Assembly: GCA_016712275.1 (NCBI GenBank)
Contig: JADJRI010000060.1
Span: 1-22,104, forward strand
Direction: 5' to 3'
DNA from: Planctomycetota bacterium
GTDB lineage: Bacteria > Planctomycetota > Phycisphaerae > UBA1845 > UTPLA1
DNA: 22,104 nucleotides
The position numbers and the translations under genes were made by a program. The stretch's first letter is position 1; each line of letters begins with the position of its first letter. The notes under the pieces were generated by a model. It saw only the letters and a list, made by a program, of their open reading frames with translations, searched no databases and was not told where the DNA came from. Shown piece after piece: positions 1 to 8,142 of this stretch.

Positions 1-213
1 CGGCTGAACATAGGGGGCCTCACCCAATGTGAGTAGATGAATGATTTCGTTATCGCCCAAATCAACATCATGATCGACCAGCCCCGGTATAATGCCGAGC
101 GGCGTCGCCGATCCATCGGACAAGTGTATGTGATCACCTCGCCGGATCATCCTGATCGCCTGTTGAAGGGACATCAGTTTTTTGGAACAGCGCGCTCTCC
201 AGTTGGTATTCAT
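1..213 (-). CDS. Acetyl-CoA hydrolase / CoA-transferase family protein, N-terminal fragment
   Basis: Reading the minus strand from an ATG at 213 gives 71 open codons that run off the left edge. The segment has the family's N-terminal signature: AIRMIRRGDHIHLSDGSATP near residues 19-38 (compare the usual A-x2-L-I-x-S-G-D) and then DNEIIHLLTLGEAPYVQP at the edge. In this family (acetyl-CoA hydrolase, 4-hydroxybutyrate or acetate CoA-transferases) the enzyme moves CoA between acyl groups or hydrolyses acyl-CoA. The catalytic Glu lies far downstream and is outside the window, so the substrate cannot be told. It begins 18 nt after the malic enzyme stop on the same strand, so the two are probably co-transcribed. 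AGGATAA about 11 nt upstream could serve as ribosome binding site. Confidence 0.8.
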   Translation of the reverse strand, partial: MNTNWRARCSKKLMSLQQAIRMIRRGDHIHLSDGSATPLGIIPGLVDHDVDLGDNEIIHLLTLGEAPYVQP

Positions 214-231
214 GAAGTGTGTTTATCCTGA

Positions 232-1963
232 TCAAGCCTGGGTCATTTGTATTGATTCATCTGCACTCGTTTCTTGACGATTCGGCAGTCTTGGATGTTG
301 CAGATCATAGGTCGGATACCATGTTGCAGCTTCGACACTATCCTCAATTTCCGAATCGGTGAGGTAGCGGCCGATGCCCGTGTCTCGTGCGCACCGCGCT
401 ACGGCACATGCGATTTTGAAGCTGATTGTCCTCAAATCTCGCTGGCTTGGATAGAGCGCGCGCAATGCGTGACGTTGCGTGTCGGTAATCTCCGCCAGGG
501 TCGTTGCTGCGGTCAGCAGCATGGCATCATTAATCTCATGTGCCTCGGATATAATCGCCCCCATGCCCAATCCGGGGAAGATGAAGACATTATTTCCCTG
601 TCCAACGACGTGGGACTTTTCTTCGAATGTGACAGGGGAAATGGACTACCGGTGGCCACAAGGGCTCGTCCGCGGGTCCAGCGAATCGCATCCTCGGGCT
701 TGCATTCGGATTTCGAAGTCGGATTGCTGAATGCAAAAATCACAGGCTGATCCACATGGCGCGCCATTTCGCGAATGACCTCTTCCGTGAAAATGCCGGG
801 CTGCGTGCTGGTGCCGATAAGCATGGTCGGTCGGAAGTGCGAAACGACCTGATGCAACGACATCCCGCGCGGATCATCTATGCCATATTGAGCAAGCGTC
901 TGGGCGTCAGCCGCAAACTCACGTTTTGCATCGCTCAAACCCTGTCGCGTGGCATGTACAACCCCCTGCGTGTCGAAGAAGAGACAGCTTCTCCGGAGAG
1001 TCTCAGCTTCCACCTTGTTCGCGGACATGTACATTCGCATGAGATGGGCAATGCCGATGCCCGCCGCGCCGGCCCCGACGTAAAGAATGCGCTGTTCGCG
1101 GATCGGTGCGCGCGTAATTCTCAGTGCGTTGATCATGCCGGCCACTGCGACGGCCGACGTCCCCTGAATGTCATCATTGAAACTGGGGCAGGCGCCGTTT
1201 GTATCGTTCAAGGTTGCGGAATGCGATGTCCTTGTGAAAGTCCTCCCATTGCAGCACTGCATGTGGAAACACTTCAATGACGGCCTCAACGAAGGCATCA
1301 ATGAACCGGTCATAGTCCGATCCCCGTAGCCGCGGCTGACGATAGCCGCAGTAATACTGATCATTGAGCAATTCCGGATTGTCGGTCCCGACATCAAGGC
1401 TGATCGGCAGGCAAAGCCGTGGATGGAGCCCGGCTCCGGCACAGTAAAGCGCAATTTTGCCGCGCGGGATGCCAATGCCCCCCATCCCCTGATCGCCGAG
1501 GCCCAGAATCCGTTCGTTGTCGGTCACGACAATAAGACGAATGTCATCCCGCGAGGCATTTCGAAGCAATGTGGGAATTCGATTTTGATCCGGTGGCGTG
1601 ATCCAGATGCCCTTGGGCCTGCGCATGATATGGCTGAATCGCTGGCAAGCGAGACCGACCGTCGGCGTATACACGATCGGAAGGAGCTCCTCCAGATTCT
1701 CCACCAGAACTCGATAGAAGAGCACTTGGTTTCGATCGCGAAGCGACTCAAGTCCGATGTACTTTTCCAGATCGTCGGTTTTCTGACGAATATGTTCTAT
1801 TTCCAGTTCCGCCTGCTCGTCGATAGACAGCACACGACAGGGCAAAAGGCCGCAAAGGCCGAGGCGTTCGCGATCGGCCATCGAAAATGCGGCGTCCTTG
1901 TTAAGCCTGGCGTCGTCAAGCAGTTGATGTCCGGAGGAAACGCCTTTCTTTTTCGGTAAACAT
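232..1963 (-). CDS. maeA: NAD(P)-dependent malic enzyme (oxaloacetate-decarboxylating), split by three frameshifts
   Basis: The enzyme decarboxylates malate to pyruvate with reduction of NAD(P). The three frames together give about 576 residues, close to the 565 of E. coli MaeA. Visible landmarks in order are LLDDARLNKDAAFS, the malic motif IVYTPTVGLACQRFS, VVTDNERILGLGDQGMGGIG, metal-binding QWEDF, SFNDDIQGTSAV, the nucleotide loop GAGAAGIGIA, GTSTQPGIFTEEVIREM, FAFSNPTSKSE and FIFPGLGMGAIISEA. Frames change at about 1949-1960 (one base too many), 1198-1200 (one too many, AAA run) and 635-638 (one too few, CCCC run). ATG 1963 is preferred because AAGGGG lies 9 nt upstream. Conserved sequence continues after every break, so indel errors are likelier than a pseudogene, but three lesions in one gene keep decay possible. 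Confidence 0.85.
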
Positions 1964-1990
1964 AGTGACCAACCCCTTTATCGGCGATGC

Positions 1991-2009
1991 GGCGACCGGT
2001 GCGGTCGCC
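1991..2009. repeat. Perfect 7-bp inverted repeat upstream of the malic enzyme
   Basis: GGCGACC at 1991-1997 and GGTCGCC at 2003-2009 can pair around a 5-nt loop. The element lies in the 96-nt gap between the receiver-like gene and the malic enzyme on the minus strand. No T-run follows on either strand, so it is not a classical intrinsic terminator. It could be a leader hairpin, an operator, or chance in GC-rich DNA. Confidence 0.35.
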
Positions 2010-2059
2010 TGCCGAGATCCATATTCGAGTCGCACGATCTTGCGTGTGCACAGCATCAC

Positions 2060-2884
2060 TCATTTTGACCGCTCGGCCTTCAGTTCTTCTTCAATGATCG
2101 GGATGATGAGGCCGGGATACAGATCGACCGGACAATCGAGATGGTCCCGATCCTTGCAACGGCCATCGGCTGCCTGTCTGCAATCGGGGCAGATAATCGA
2201 CTGAATCTGGGTGATGTAATCGTCCAGACGCGGGCTGTCGATGTCGCGCGCAAGCTCGGCAATTTTGTCCGCCCATTCAAAAACAGGACATTCAAACCGA
2301 TCGACCCGGTTTGTGACGGTGCATCCGCTGTCCGCGGTCTTGTGCACGCAAACAGGACAAACTTCGCGTTCGAACCGCTCGCGCAGGCGAATTTCCAGCG
2401 GGCGATTGCCGGTCGGCTGACTCGTCGGATTTTTTGCATTGTCTGAATTCACATGAATCACATCCTTTTGCAATTTGGGTTTGGCACGCAATGCGGACTT
2501 AAGCAAATCGATCAATTGCATGAGATCGAACGGCTTTTCGAGAACGCGCGGCAATTTCAGTAGCAGCGGATTGTCAGGGTCGGAGACGAGTGCGATCACG
2601 CGGTCCGGAGCCGAGTCGGCCAATTGGGCGACATCCGCGGGATGATCGTCTGCAATCGGACTTCCAACGACAATTAGACAATCCTCAGCGCTGGCCAATT
2701 CTCGCTCCGCCTCAGAAAGCGTCGTGCAATGCATGAGATCAAATTGGGGCGCGAGTGCTTGATCGATGGCCCACGACGTCAGCGGATTGTCCTCCAGCAA
2801 GACAACGCATGGTCGATCGGAATCGGTTCGCGCCTGATTGTCTCGTAGCTTCGAAGTCCAAATATGTTGCACGCCTGTTGTCAT
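2060..2884 (-). CDS. Degenerate receiver-domain protein with duplicated four-cysteine C-terminal motif
   Basis: The 274-residue protein has two parts. Residues about 25-130 follow the receiver (CheY-like) pattern: VVLLEDNPLTSWAIDQAL with the acidic pair, a hydrophobic strand, and LEKPFDLMQLIDLL with the conserved Lys. The position of the phosphorylated Asp reads LIVVGSPIAD, with Gly in place of Asp, so this is probably a pseudo-receiver that is not phosphorylated. Residues about 175-265 hold two copies of a cysteine pattern, CPVC-x8-C-x10-CPV and CPDC-x7-C-x7-CPV, suited to zinc or Fe-S binding. No DNA-binding or AAA+ domain is seen. It is divergent from the sigma-54-driven operon, which suggests a sensory or accessory regulatory role (inference). 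I do not recognise the C-terminal family. The start ATG 2884 has only a weak ribosome binding site. Confidence 0.75.
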   Translation of the reverse strand: MTTGVQHIWTSKLRDNQARTDSDRPCVVLLEDNPLTSWAIDQALAPQFDLMHCTTLSEAERELASAEDCLIVVGSPIADDHPADVAQLADSAPDRVIALVSDPDNPLLLKLPRVLEKPFDLMQLIDLLKSALRAKPKLQKDVIHVNSDNAKNPTSQPTGNRPLEIRLRERFEREVCPVCVHKTADSGCTVTNRVDRFECPVFEWADKIAELARDIDSPRLDDYITQIQSIICPDCRQAADGRCKDRDHLDCPVDLYPGLIIPIIEEELKAERSK

Positions 2885-2898
2885 GCCAATTGGTTCTC

Positions 2899-2914
2899 TG
2901 CATGTTTAGTGCCA
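2899..2914 (-). promoter_or_regulatory. Possible leftward sigma-54-type promoter (weak)
   Basis: Read on the minus strand the site is TGGCACTAAACATGCA. The GG and GC dinucleotides have the required 10-nt spacing and the -24 half is perfect, but the -12 half is ATGCA instead of TTGCA. Initiation about 12 nt further on would fall near 2888, only a few bases before the ATG at 2884. That would leave no room for a ribosome binding site unless translation starts further inside the gene. It may be a real but suboptimal promoter or a chance match. Confidence 0.3.
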
Positions 2915-3101
2915 ATCGGCAGCTTGATTTCCTGTTGGACGTCTTCGCTTCAATCGCCCGCCAAATATCGGATCGTGGGCGAATCTGAGGGGCGGGGGTG
3001 GCGGATGACCGACTCAACCGAATCTCGCGCCGAGCCGGCAATCAAAAGGCGAATGCGGATATTTCCACAAGTAGGGGCGAACAACACACATGAAAAACGG
3101 G

Positions 3102-3120
3102 CCGACGAGTCGTATGTCGG
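3102..3120. repeat. Inverted repeat upstream of the sigma-54 promoter
   Basis: CCGAC at 3102-3106 and GTCGG at 3116-3120 form an interrupted palindrome, with a second palindrome ACGAGTCGT nested at 3105-3113. It sits about 20 bp upstream of the -24 element. That is closer than usual enhancer sites for sigma-54 activators, so if it is an operator it may act by interference or serve a different regulator. Confidence 0.35.
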
Positions 3121-3140
3121 GTGAAATCCATGGTTTCTCA

Positions 3141-3156
3141 TGGCACGGACCTTGCC
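3141..3156 (+). promoter_or_regulatory. Sigma-54 (RpoN) -24/-12 promoter for the por-hyd-hyp operon
   Basis: The sequence TGGCACGGACCTTGCC matches the RpoN consensus TGGCACG-N4-TTGC exactly, with the diagnostic GG (3142-3143) and GC (3154-3155) separated by 10 nt. Transcription would start near the purines at 3166-3168, giving a leader of about 35 nt before the ATG at 3202. RpoN promoters are silent without an ATP-driven enhancer-binding protein, so the operon is expected to be tightly switched. No such activator is encoded in the window. Confidence 0.8.
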
Positions 3157-3201
3157 CTATGGAATGAAGGAAAATAGGGACCCGAATTGCGGAGCCATGC
3201 T

Positions 3202-4134
3202 ATGTCAATCGATTTTCGCCTTCCCATGACCGACGATCTCGGCTTTTGCAATGTGCTGATGTCAGCGCTCGGAGGCGATGGCGCCAATATGGCAGGTAAG
3301 CTCCTCTACAAAATCGGATGCACGGATTTTGGCTTGGATGGCGGATTTGACGCCCGTTACGGCTCCGAAAAAAAGGGAACCGCGACGGATGTATCCGTGC
3401 GATTCTGCAATTTGGGGACGCCGGTTCGACAATCCGGCCCAACCAAGCGGCCTCATTTCCTGGTTGTCTTCCACGATGACTTGATTCAGCCCCTGGATTT
3501 GGGCGCGGGAATGTGCGCAGGCGCCGTTTGCATCGTAAACAGCGAAAAGTCGCCTGAGGCCATACGCCAATTGTTGAAGCTCTCCGGCGTCAAAGTGGTC
3601 TGTCTCGATGCCACCCGGATTGCCGCCGAGTCCAGAAGTCGGCTGAACATGCCGCTCTTTGCGGTTTTGTGCCATGAACTCGGATTCTCCGATGCCGAAG
3701 TCATGCGGATCATTAAGGCACAATGGCCTCGCGCGGCCGACGCGAACATCACCGCCTATTCGTCAGCCGTTTCGCAGTCCACGTCGCAGACATTTGAGAG
3801 AGACGAGCTGTTCTCCGAGCGGCCGGTGCCGCTGGGACAAGGGCCGATTGGCTGGCGCAACATGCACAATGGCGGAACCATCGATGCGCTGACGCATTCG
3901 ACAATCAACCGTGACAACCGGATCGCCGGTCGTGGCCACGTACCCAAGTTCGATGAAGGCGCATGCATTTCATGCGGCATTTGCCTCACAGTGTGTTCAG
4001 ATCCGGGGGGACTGCTGTGGAGCGAGGGTCGAATGAAGGGTATTGACGAGCAATATTGCAAGGGGTGCATGCGATGTGTTGAGGTGTGCCCGGATACGAA
4101 AAAAGGCAGAGCCCTGACGATTGACTACGCTTAA
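3202..4134 (+). CDS. Pyruvate-type 2-oxoacid:ferredoxin oxidoreductase, fused gamma and delta subunits
   Basis: The 310-residue protein carries a gamma (POR) domain at about residues 10-190, beginning CNVLMSALGGDGANMAGKLL, then a linker and a delta domain at about 250-310. The delta part has two [4Fe-4S] ferredoxin motifs, CISCGICLTVC and CKGCMRCVEVCP. In the complex the delta domain carries electrons from the TPP subunit to soluble ferredoxin. The ATG at 3202 is chosen over an upstream in-frame TTG (3187) because GGAG lies 7 nt before it. It is the first gene after the sigma-54 promoter, and the alpha-beta gene follows 16 nt later. Gamma-delta fusions occur in this enzyme family. The substrate is most likely pyruvate, by overall resemblance rather than by a diagnostic residue. 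Confidence 0.87.
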   Translation: MSIDFRLPMTDDLGFCNVLMSALGGDGANMAGKLLYKIGCTDFGLDGGFDARYGSEKKGTATDVSVRFCNLGTPVRQSGPTKRPHFLVVFHDDLIQPLDLGAGMCAGAVCIVNSEKSPEAIRQLLKLSGVKVVCLDATRIAAESRSRLNMPLFAVLCHELGFSDAEVMRIIKAQWPRAADANITAYSSAVSQSTSQTFERDELFSERPVPLGQGPIGWRNMHNGGTIDALTHSTINRDNRIAGRGHVPKFDEGACISCGICLTVCSDPGGLLWSEGRMKGIDEQYCKGCMRCVEVCPDTKKGRALTIDYA

Positions 4135-4150
4135 GAGGAAGGAAACAACA

Positions 4151-6504
4151 ATGTCCGTATTGAGCAAAGATGCACCATCATTCACATCGATTCCTTCCAA
4201 TGCCCGGCAAGTCGTCTGGCTCGGCAACGGAAACGAGGCTGTGGCGCGGGCCATTCTTGATATTGGGTACGACGCAGAAGGCTATTATCCGATTACGCCA
4301 TCCTCGGATGTCGGCGAGGTGATTTCAAGGCCTATGCCGACGGAAAGACCGACATCTCGTTCATCATTGGCACCAGCGAATTGGCTGCTCTCGGCATCTG
4401 CACGGGTGTCGCGGTCGCGGGCGGACGCGTCGTCGATGTCACCAGTGCAAACGGTTTATTGCTCAAAGCCGAGCAGATGCCGGCCATCGCGGGACTTGGT
4501 TTGCCGATGGTGTTGAACTTGTCGACACGTGATGTGTCCGCGCCGCTGAACATCAAGAATGGGCACTCGGATTTGTACGCGGCTCTGGGGTGGGGCTGGC
4601 TGGTGTTCCTCGCACCGACGGTGCAGGCCGCCTATGACATGAACATCATTGCGATTCGAGTGGCCGAAGCGGTCAATCTGCCGGCGATTGTCGCCTATGA
4701 CGGATTCCACACATCCCACGCGAATCGGCGCATTCAGGTTTTTGCAGACAAGTCAGACGTCCAGAAGTTCGTCGGTCCTTCGCCGTTCAAGGCCACGCTC
4801 AAAGGCGAAAACGGCCGTTTCAGCCTGTTGGACATGGGCCATCCCCGCACGTTCGGTCCTTACATGAACGATGATCTGATCAACGCCAAGGTTCAGATGG
4901 ATCTGAAGTTTGCGCGGGCATATGAGCTCCTGCCGCAAATGTTTCGCGAGTATGCCGAATTGACGGGACGTTCGTATGACTTTGTCCAGCAATATGGCGA
5001 GGCAAGTGCGGCGAATTGCCTGATCGCCCTGAACACCGCGGGGGAGGCCGCCAAAGACGCGGTCGACGACATTAACCAACGCGGCGATTTCGCGAATCTT
5101 GTGATTCCGATGGTCTTGCGCCCCTGGCCCGAAAAGGAAATCTTGAAGGCGATGGGCGATGCCGAGTATGTGATTGTCGCGGAACGAGCCAGCCAATATG
5201 GCGCCAGCAATTATCTGGCCAACGAAGTTGGCGCAGCGCTCCAGCGCGTCGGAAATACTGCGACGATTATTCAGCGAAGTTACGGCATCGGCGGATTGAA
5301 TTTCACCAAGGATGACGCGCTTGCGATGTACCAGGAATTCAGTCACAGGAATTCGGAAGTTCAGTTTGGAGAAGACCAGGGCCTCATTTCATTGCGTAAT
5401 CCGAGATCGACCCAATCGGCAAAAGATCGACCCATATTCGACTTCGCACCGCAAAAAGCATATCACGGCGCCTGGGCGGGCGATGCGTCGTATGATCCCG
5501 GCGCGACGATGACTCCCCTGACCGCAAAGGAATGTACGCTCAATGCGGGCTGCGATTCAAAGGTAAACCTCAAGGTTCTCTCGGCGATGCCTTCTCGCTT
5601 TGACAAGCACACCGCTTGTCCGGGCTGCGGAATATTCACCAGCCTCAATCTGTTTCTTCGCGGCATCGACGGCCATGTTTGCCTGCTCTTCAACACCGGA
5701 TGCGGCATGGTGGTCAGCACCGGCTACCCGTTGACCAGCTTCAAAGTTCCTTACTTTCATAATCTGTTCCATAACAACACCTCCACGGCGACCGGCGTCG
5801 TCGAAATGATCAAGCGATTCAAGGCGCGCGGCGATTTGCCGGAGGAGGTGACTGTGATAGCCGTCAGCGGCGACGGGGGCGACGACATCGGCATGGACCA
5901 GGTCATCGGGGCGGCACTCAGAAACGATCCCTTTATTCTGTTCGAGTATGATAACAAAGGGTATATGAACACCGGCGCGCAAATGTGCTATACCGGTTTC
6001 AAGGGCCAGAAATGCAGCAACTCCCACCTCGGTTCAAATCAGACCGGCAAACGGCAGCATCACAAAGACATCGTTGAGATCCTGCGTGGCACATTCGCGC
6101 CGTATCTGGCCACTTGCGCGGAGTCTCATCCGGTTGACATGATTCGTAAGGCGCGAAGGGCGCAGGCCACCGTTCGCGACGGCGGATTCGCGTTTGTGAA
6201 AACACTTTCCGTGTGCCCGCTGAATTGGGGCATGGACGAAAACGTGGGGCCGTCGGCGGTTGAGGCGGCGGTGAATGCCTGTCTGCATCCGCTTTATGAA
6301 ATCGAGCACGGTAATACGCGAATTTCGTTCGATCCGGAAAACGCCGACAAGAAAATCCCGGCGATTGACGCACTAATGAAAATGGGTGGGGCCTTCTCCC
6401 ACATGGGCAAGCCTGAATTTGCCGATTTGGCGGCCGACTTACAGGCGGAGGTCGATCGGCGCTGGAAGCGATTGAAAACAATGGCATCAATCGCGGAATT
6501 GTGA
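4151..6504 (+). CDS. Pyruvate-type 2-oxoacid:ferredoxin oxidoreductase, fused alpha and beta subunits (one frameshift)
   Basis: This catalytic protein (about 784 residues once repaired) oxidatively decarboxylates a 2-oxoacid to acyl-CoA. The alpha part (about 1-400) shows GNGNEAVARAILDIGYDAEG, YYPITPSSDVGEV and GTSELAALGICTGVAVAGG. The beta part (about 480-784) has the cluster cysteines in HTACPGCG, NTGCGM and LSVCPLNW, and the TPP motif region GDGGDDIGMDQVIG through YDNKGYMNTG. The frame breaks at 4327-4328, where TCAAGG should read TCAAAGG; the next frame then continues KAYADGKTDISFIIGTSE without loss. The ATG at 4151 follows AGGAAGG. With the preceding gene it forms a two-polypeptide version of the usual four-subunit enzyme. 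Confidence 0.87.
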
Positions 6505-7669
6505 GTGGAAGTATGAACGCTGGCTCGCGAAAAAATTCGCATCGGATTTTGAATCGGGCTGGATTGGAATTGTTGCTCGCGGAATTGCAGCAACGGGGCT
6601 ACACGCTGATCGGGCCTCGTGTCTGCGATCAGGCCATTGTTTATGACGAGATTGACTCTGCGGCCGATCTCCCGATCGGCGTGGGTGATGAACAGTCGCC
6701 CGGGCGATATCGGCTCAAGCCGCGGCGACGAAGCATTGTTCCGGCTACACCGTCGGCCCCCATTCATGGAAAAAGTACCTCTTCCCGCCCGTCCAGAAAC
6801 TGTATTCAGTAACTCGCGACGGTCGCTCGCTTGCGTTCAAGAGCACTCAACCCCCGGAACGAAAACTTGCGTTCATTGGCGTGCGCGCGTGCGATCTATC
6901 GGCCATCGGCATTTTGGACACAGTGTTTCTTGGCGGTCCCTTTGTCGATTCGGGCTACAAGGTTCGGCGCACCAATGCATTTGTTGTCGCGGTTAATTGC
7001 ACCCAGTCCGGCGGTACCTGCTTTTGCGCTTCGATGAACAGCGGTCCAGCAGCGGCCGGCGGCTTCGATTTGTCGTTGACCGAGCTCATCGAAGGCAGCC
7101 GTCACGAATTTCTGGTGACAATCGGCTCTGACAACGGCGCTGACCTGCTCCGGCAGGTATCGAGCCGAATGGCGGACGACTCCCATCTGACGGAGGCCTC
7201 AAATCTCTTGAAGGCTTGTTCTCAAAGAATGGGTCGTGAATTGGATACGCGCGGCTTGGCCGAATGTTTGAAAAAATGTTACGAAAGCAACCAGTGGGAG
7301 AATGTCGCGGGGCGGTGCCTTGCATGCGGCAACTGTACGCTGACGTGTCCAACCTGTTTTTGCTCAACCATTGAAGATACGACCGATCTTGGCGGCGATC
7401 ATGCGGATCGATTCAGGAAGTGGGATTCATGCTTTAACGGCGACTTTTCGTACATCCACGGCGGCGCCGTTCGTCCGACTATTCGCTCCCGCTACCGTCA
7501 ATGGCTCGTCCACAAACTGGGTACGTGGCATGAACAATTCGGTACATCCGGCTGCGTCGGTTGCGGCCGGTGTATCACCTGGTGCCCGGTCGGAATCGAC
7601 ATCGCGCAGGAGGCGATGAACCTGCGAATTCGCGGGGACAGGTCAGCCGCCGGCGGAAAGGAGAACTGA
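6501..7669 (+). CDS. hydB: Group 3b-type [NiFe] hydrogenase beta subunit (4Fe-4S protein), two frameshifts
   Basis: This electron-transfer subunit links the hydrogenase core to the flavin subunit. The repaired length is about 385-388 residues. The C-terminal half is clean: VRACDLSAIGILDTVFL, then CFCASMNSGPAAAGGFDLSL, then two cluster motifs CLACGNCTLTCPTCFC and CVGCGRCITWCPVGI. The N-terminal part uses three frames. One base too many lies around 6716-6726 (RYRLKP to RGDEALF) and another at the CC of 6741-6742 (ALF to GYTVGPHSWKKYLFPP). A GTG at 6501 overlaps the previous stop as GTGA; an ATG at 6513 is the alternative. Relatives include the anaerobic sulfite reductase subunit A, but the flanking hydrogenase genes settle the assignment. 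Confidence 0.85.
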
Positions 7670-7670
7670 T

Positions 7671-8132
7671 ATGCGAAGTATGGTGCAGAAACTGGCGGAA
7701 CATCCGTTCATGACGGAATTCGTGGATGAGCAATTGGAGTTGATTGCCCGCGGGGCCGGCGAAGTGGAGTTTGAGGAGGGCGCCTTTCTATTTCGGGAAC
7801 ATGAGGATGCAGATCGCTTCTATTTGATCGTCGAGGGAAGCGTGGCGCTGAAAATTCACGTGCCACAAACGGGTCCTGTGCCGATCCAGACCCTTTCGGC
7901 AGGGCAGGCGCTCGGGTGGTCGTGGATGATGCCGCCATACAAATGGCACTTTGACGCGCGTGCATTTTCGCCCGTGAAGGCCATCGTTCTCGATGGCGAA
8001 TACCTGCGGCGACTGTTTCAGGACAATTCCGAAATCGGCTACCGGTTCCTGCGCCGCATCACGATGGTTTTGGCGGAGAGATTGCAAGCCACAAGGCTTC
8101 AGCTTTTGGATGTCTATCAGGTCGCAACATAG
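7671..8132 (+). CDS. Cyclic-nucleotide-binding-fold protein inside the hydrogenase gene cluster
   Basis: The 153 residues form one CRP-like sensor barrel: EFEEGAFLFREHEDADRFYL then VEGSVALKI, followed by a helix IGYRFLRRITMVLAERLQAT. No helix-turn-helix follows, so it is not a normal CRP/FNR transcription factor. Where cAMP-binding proteins carry a Glu and an Arg in the phosphate cassette, this protein reads GQALGWSWMMPPYKWHFDAR, so classical cNMP binding is doubtful. AGGAG lies 7 nt before the ATG. It sits one base after the beta subunit stop and 10 nt before the gamma subunit, so it should be made in step with the enzyme. It may sense a ligand or act as an accessory subunit (inference). Confidence 0.82.
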   Translation: MRSMVQKLAEHPFMTEFVDEQLELIARGAGEVEFEEGAFLFREHEDADRFYLIVEGSVALKIHVPQTGPVPIQTLSAGQALGWSWMMPPYKWHFDARAFSPVKAIVLDGEYLRRLFQDNSEIGYRFLRRITMVLAERLQATRLQLLDVYQVAT

Positions 8133-8142
8133 GAATTCGGCC

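Larger units (their letters stand above)
2885..3201. other. Divergent intergenic regulatory region (317 bp)
   Basis: This gap separates the leftward receiver-like gene from the rightward oxidoreductase operon. It contains the rightward sigma-54 promoter at 3141-3155, an inverted repeat just upstream of it, and a weaker leftward sigma-54-like element near 2899-2914. GCCAAT occurs twice (2885 and 2911), and CCAATTGG at 2886-2893 is palindromic. I see no further coding sequence with family support; short open frames here lack any recognisable motif. Confidence 0.7.

Noticed and set aside
37..231. Plus-strand open frame at the left edge
   Set aside because: The opposite strand encodes a recognisable CoA-transferase-family N-terminus over the same bases, so this is its shadow.
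1797..2063. 88-codon minus-strand frame overlapping the malic enzyme start
   Set aside because: It has no family motif; the real malic enzyme N-terminus (LLDDARLNKDAAFS) is in another frame over the same bases.
3187..3201. Upstream TTG start for the gamma-delta gene
   Set aside because: The ATG at 3202 has GGAG at ideal 7-nt spacing, whereas the TTG has no clear ribosome binding site.
4753..5346. Long antisense frames opposite conserved genes (also at 9726-10262, 10500-11048 and 14604-15245)
   Set aside because: They mirror strongly conserved enzymes in GC-rich DNA and show no motif, ribosome binding site or domain of their own.
6501..7669. Programmed frameshifting as explanation for the broken hydB (and similar genes)
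   Set aside because: There is no slippery heptamer with downstream structure, two shifts lie about 20 nt apart, and shifts recur in unrelated genes, which fits indel error better.
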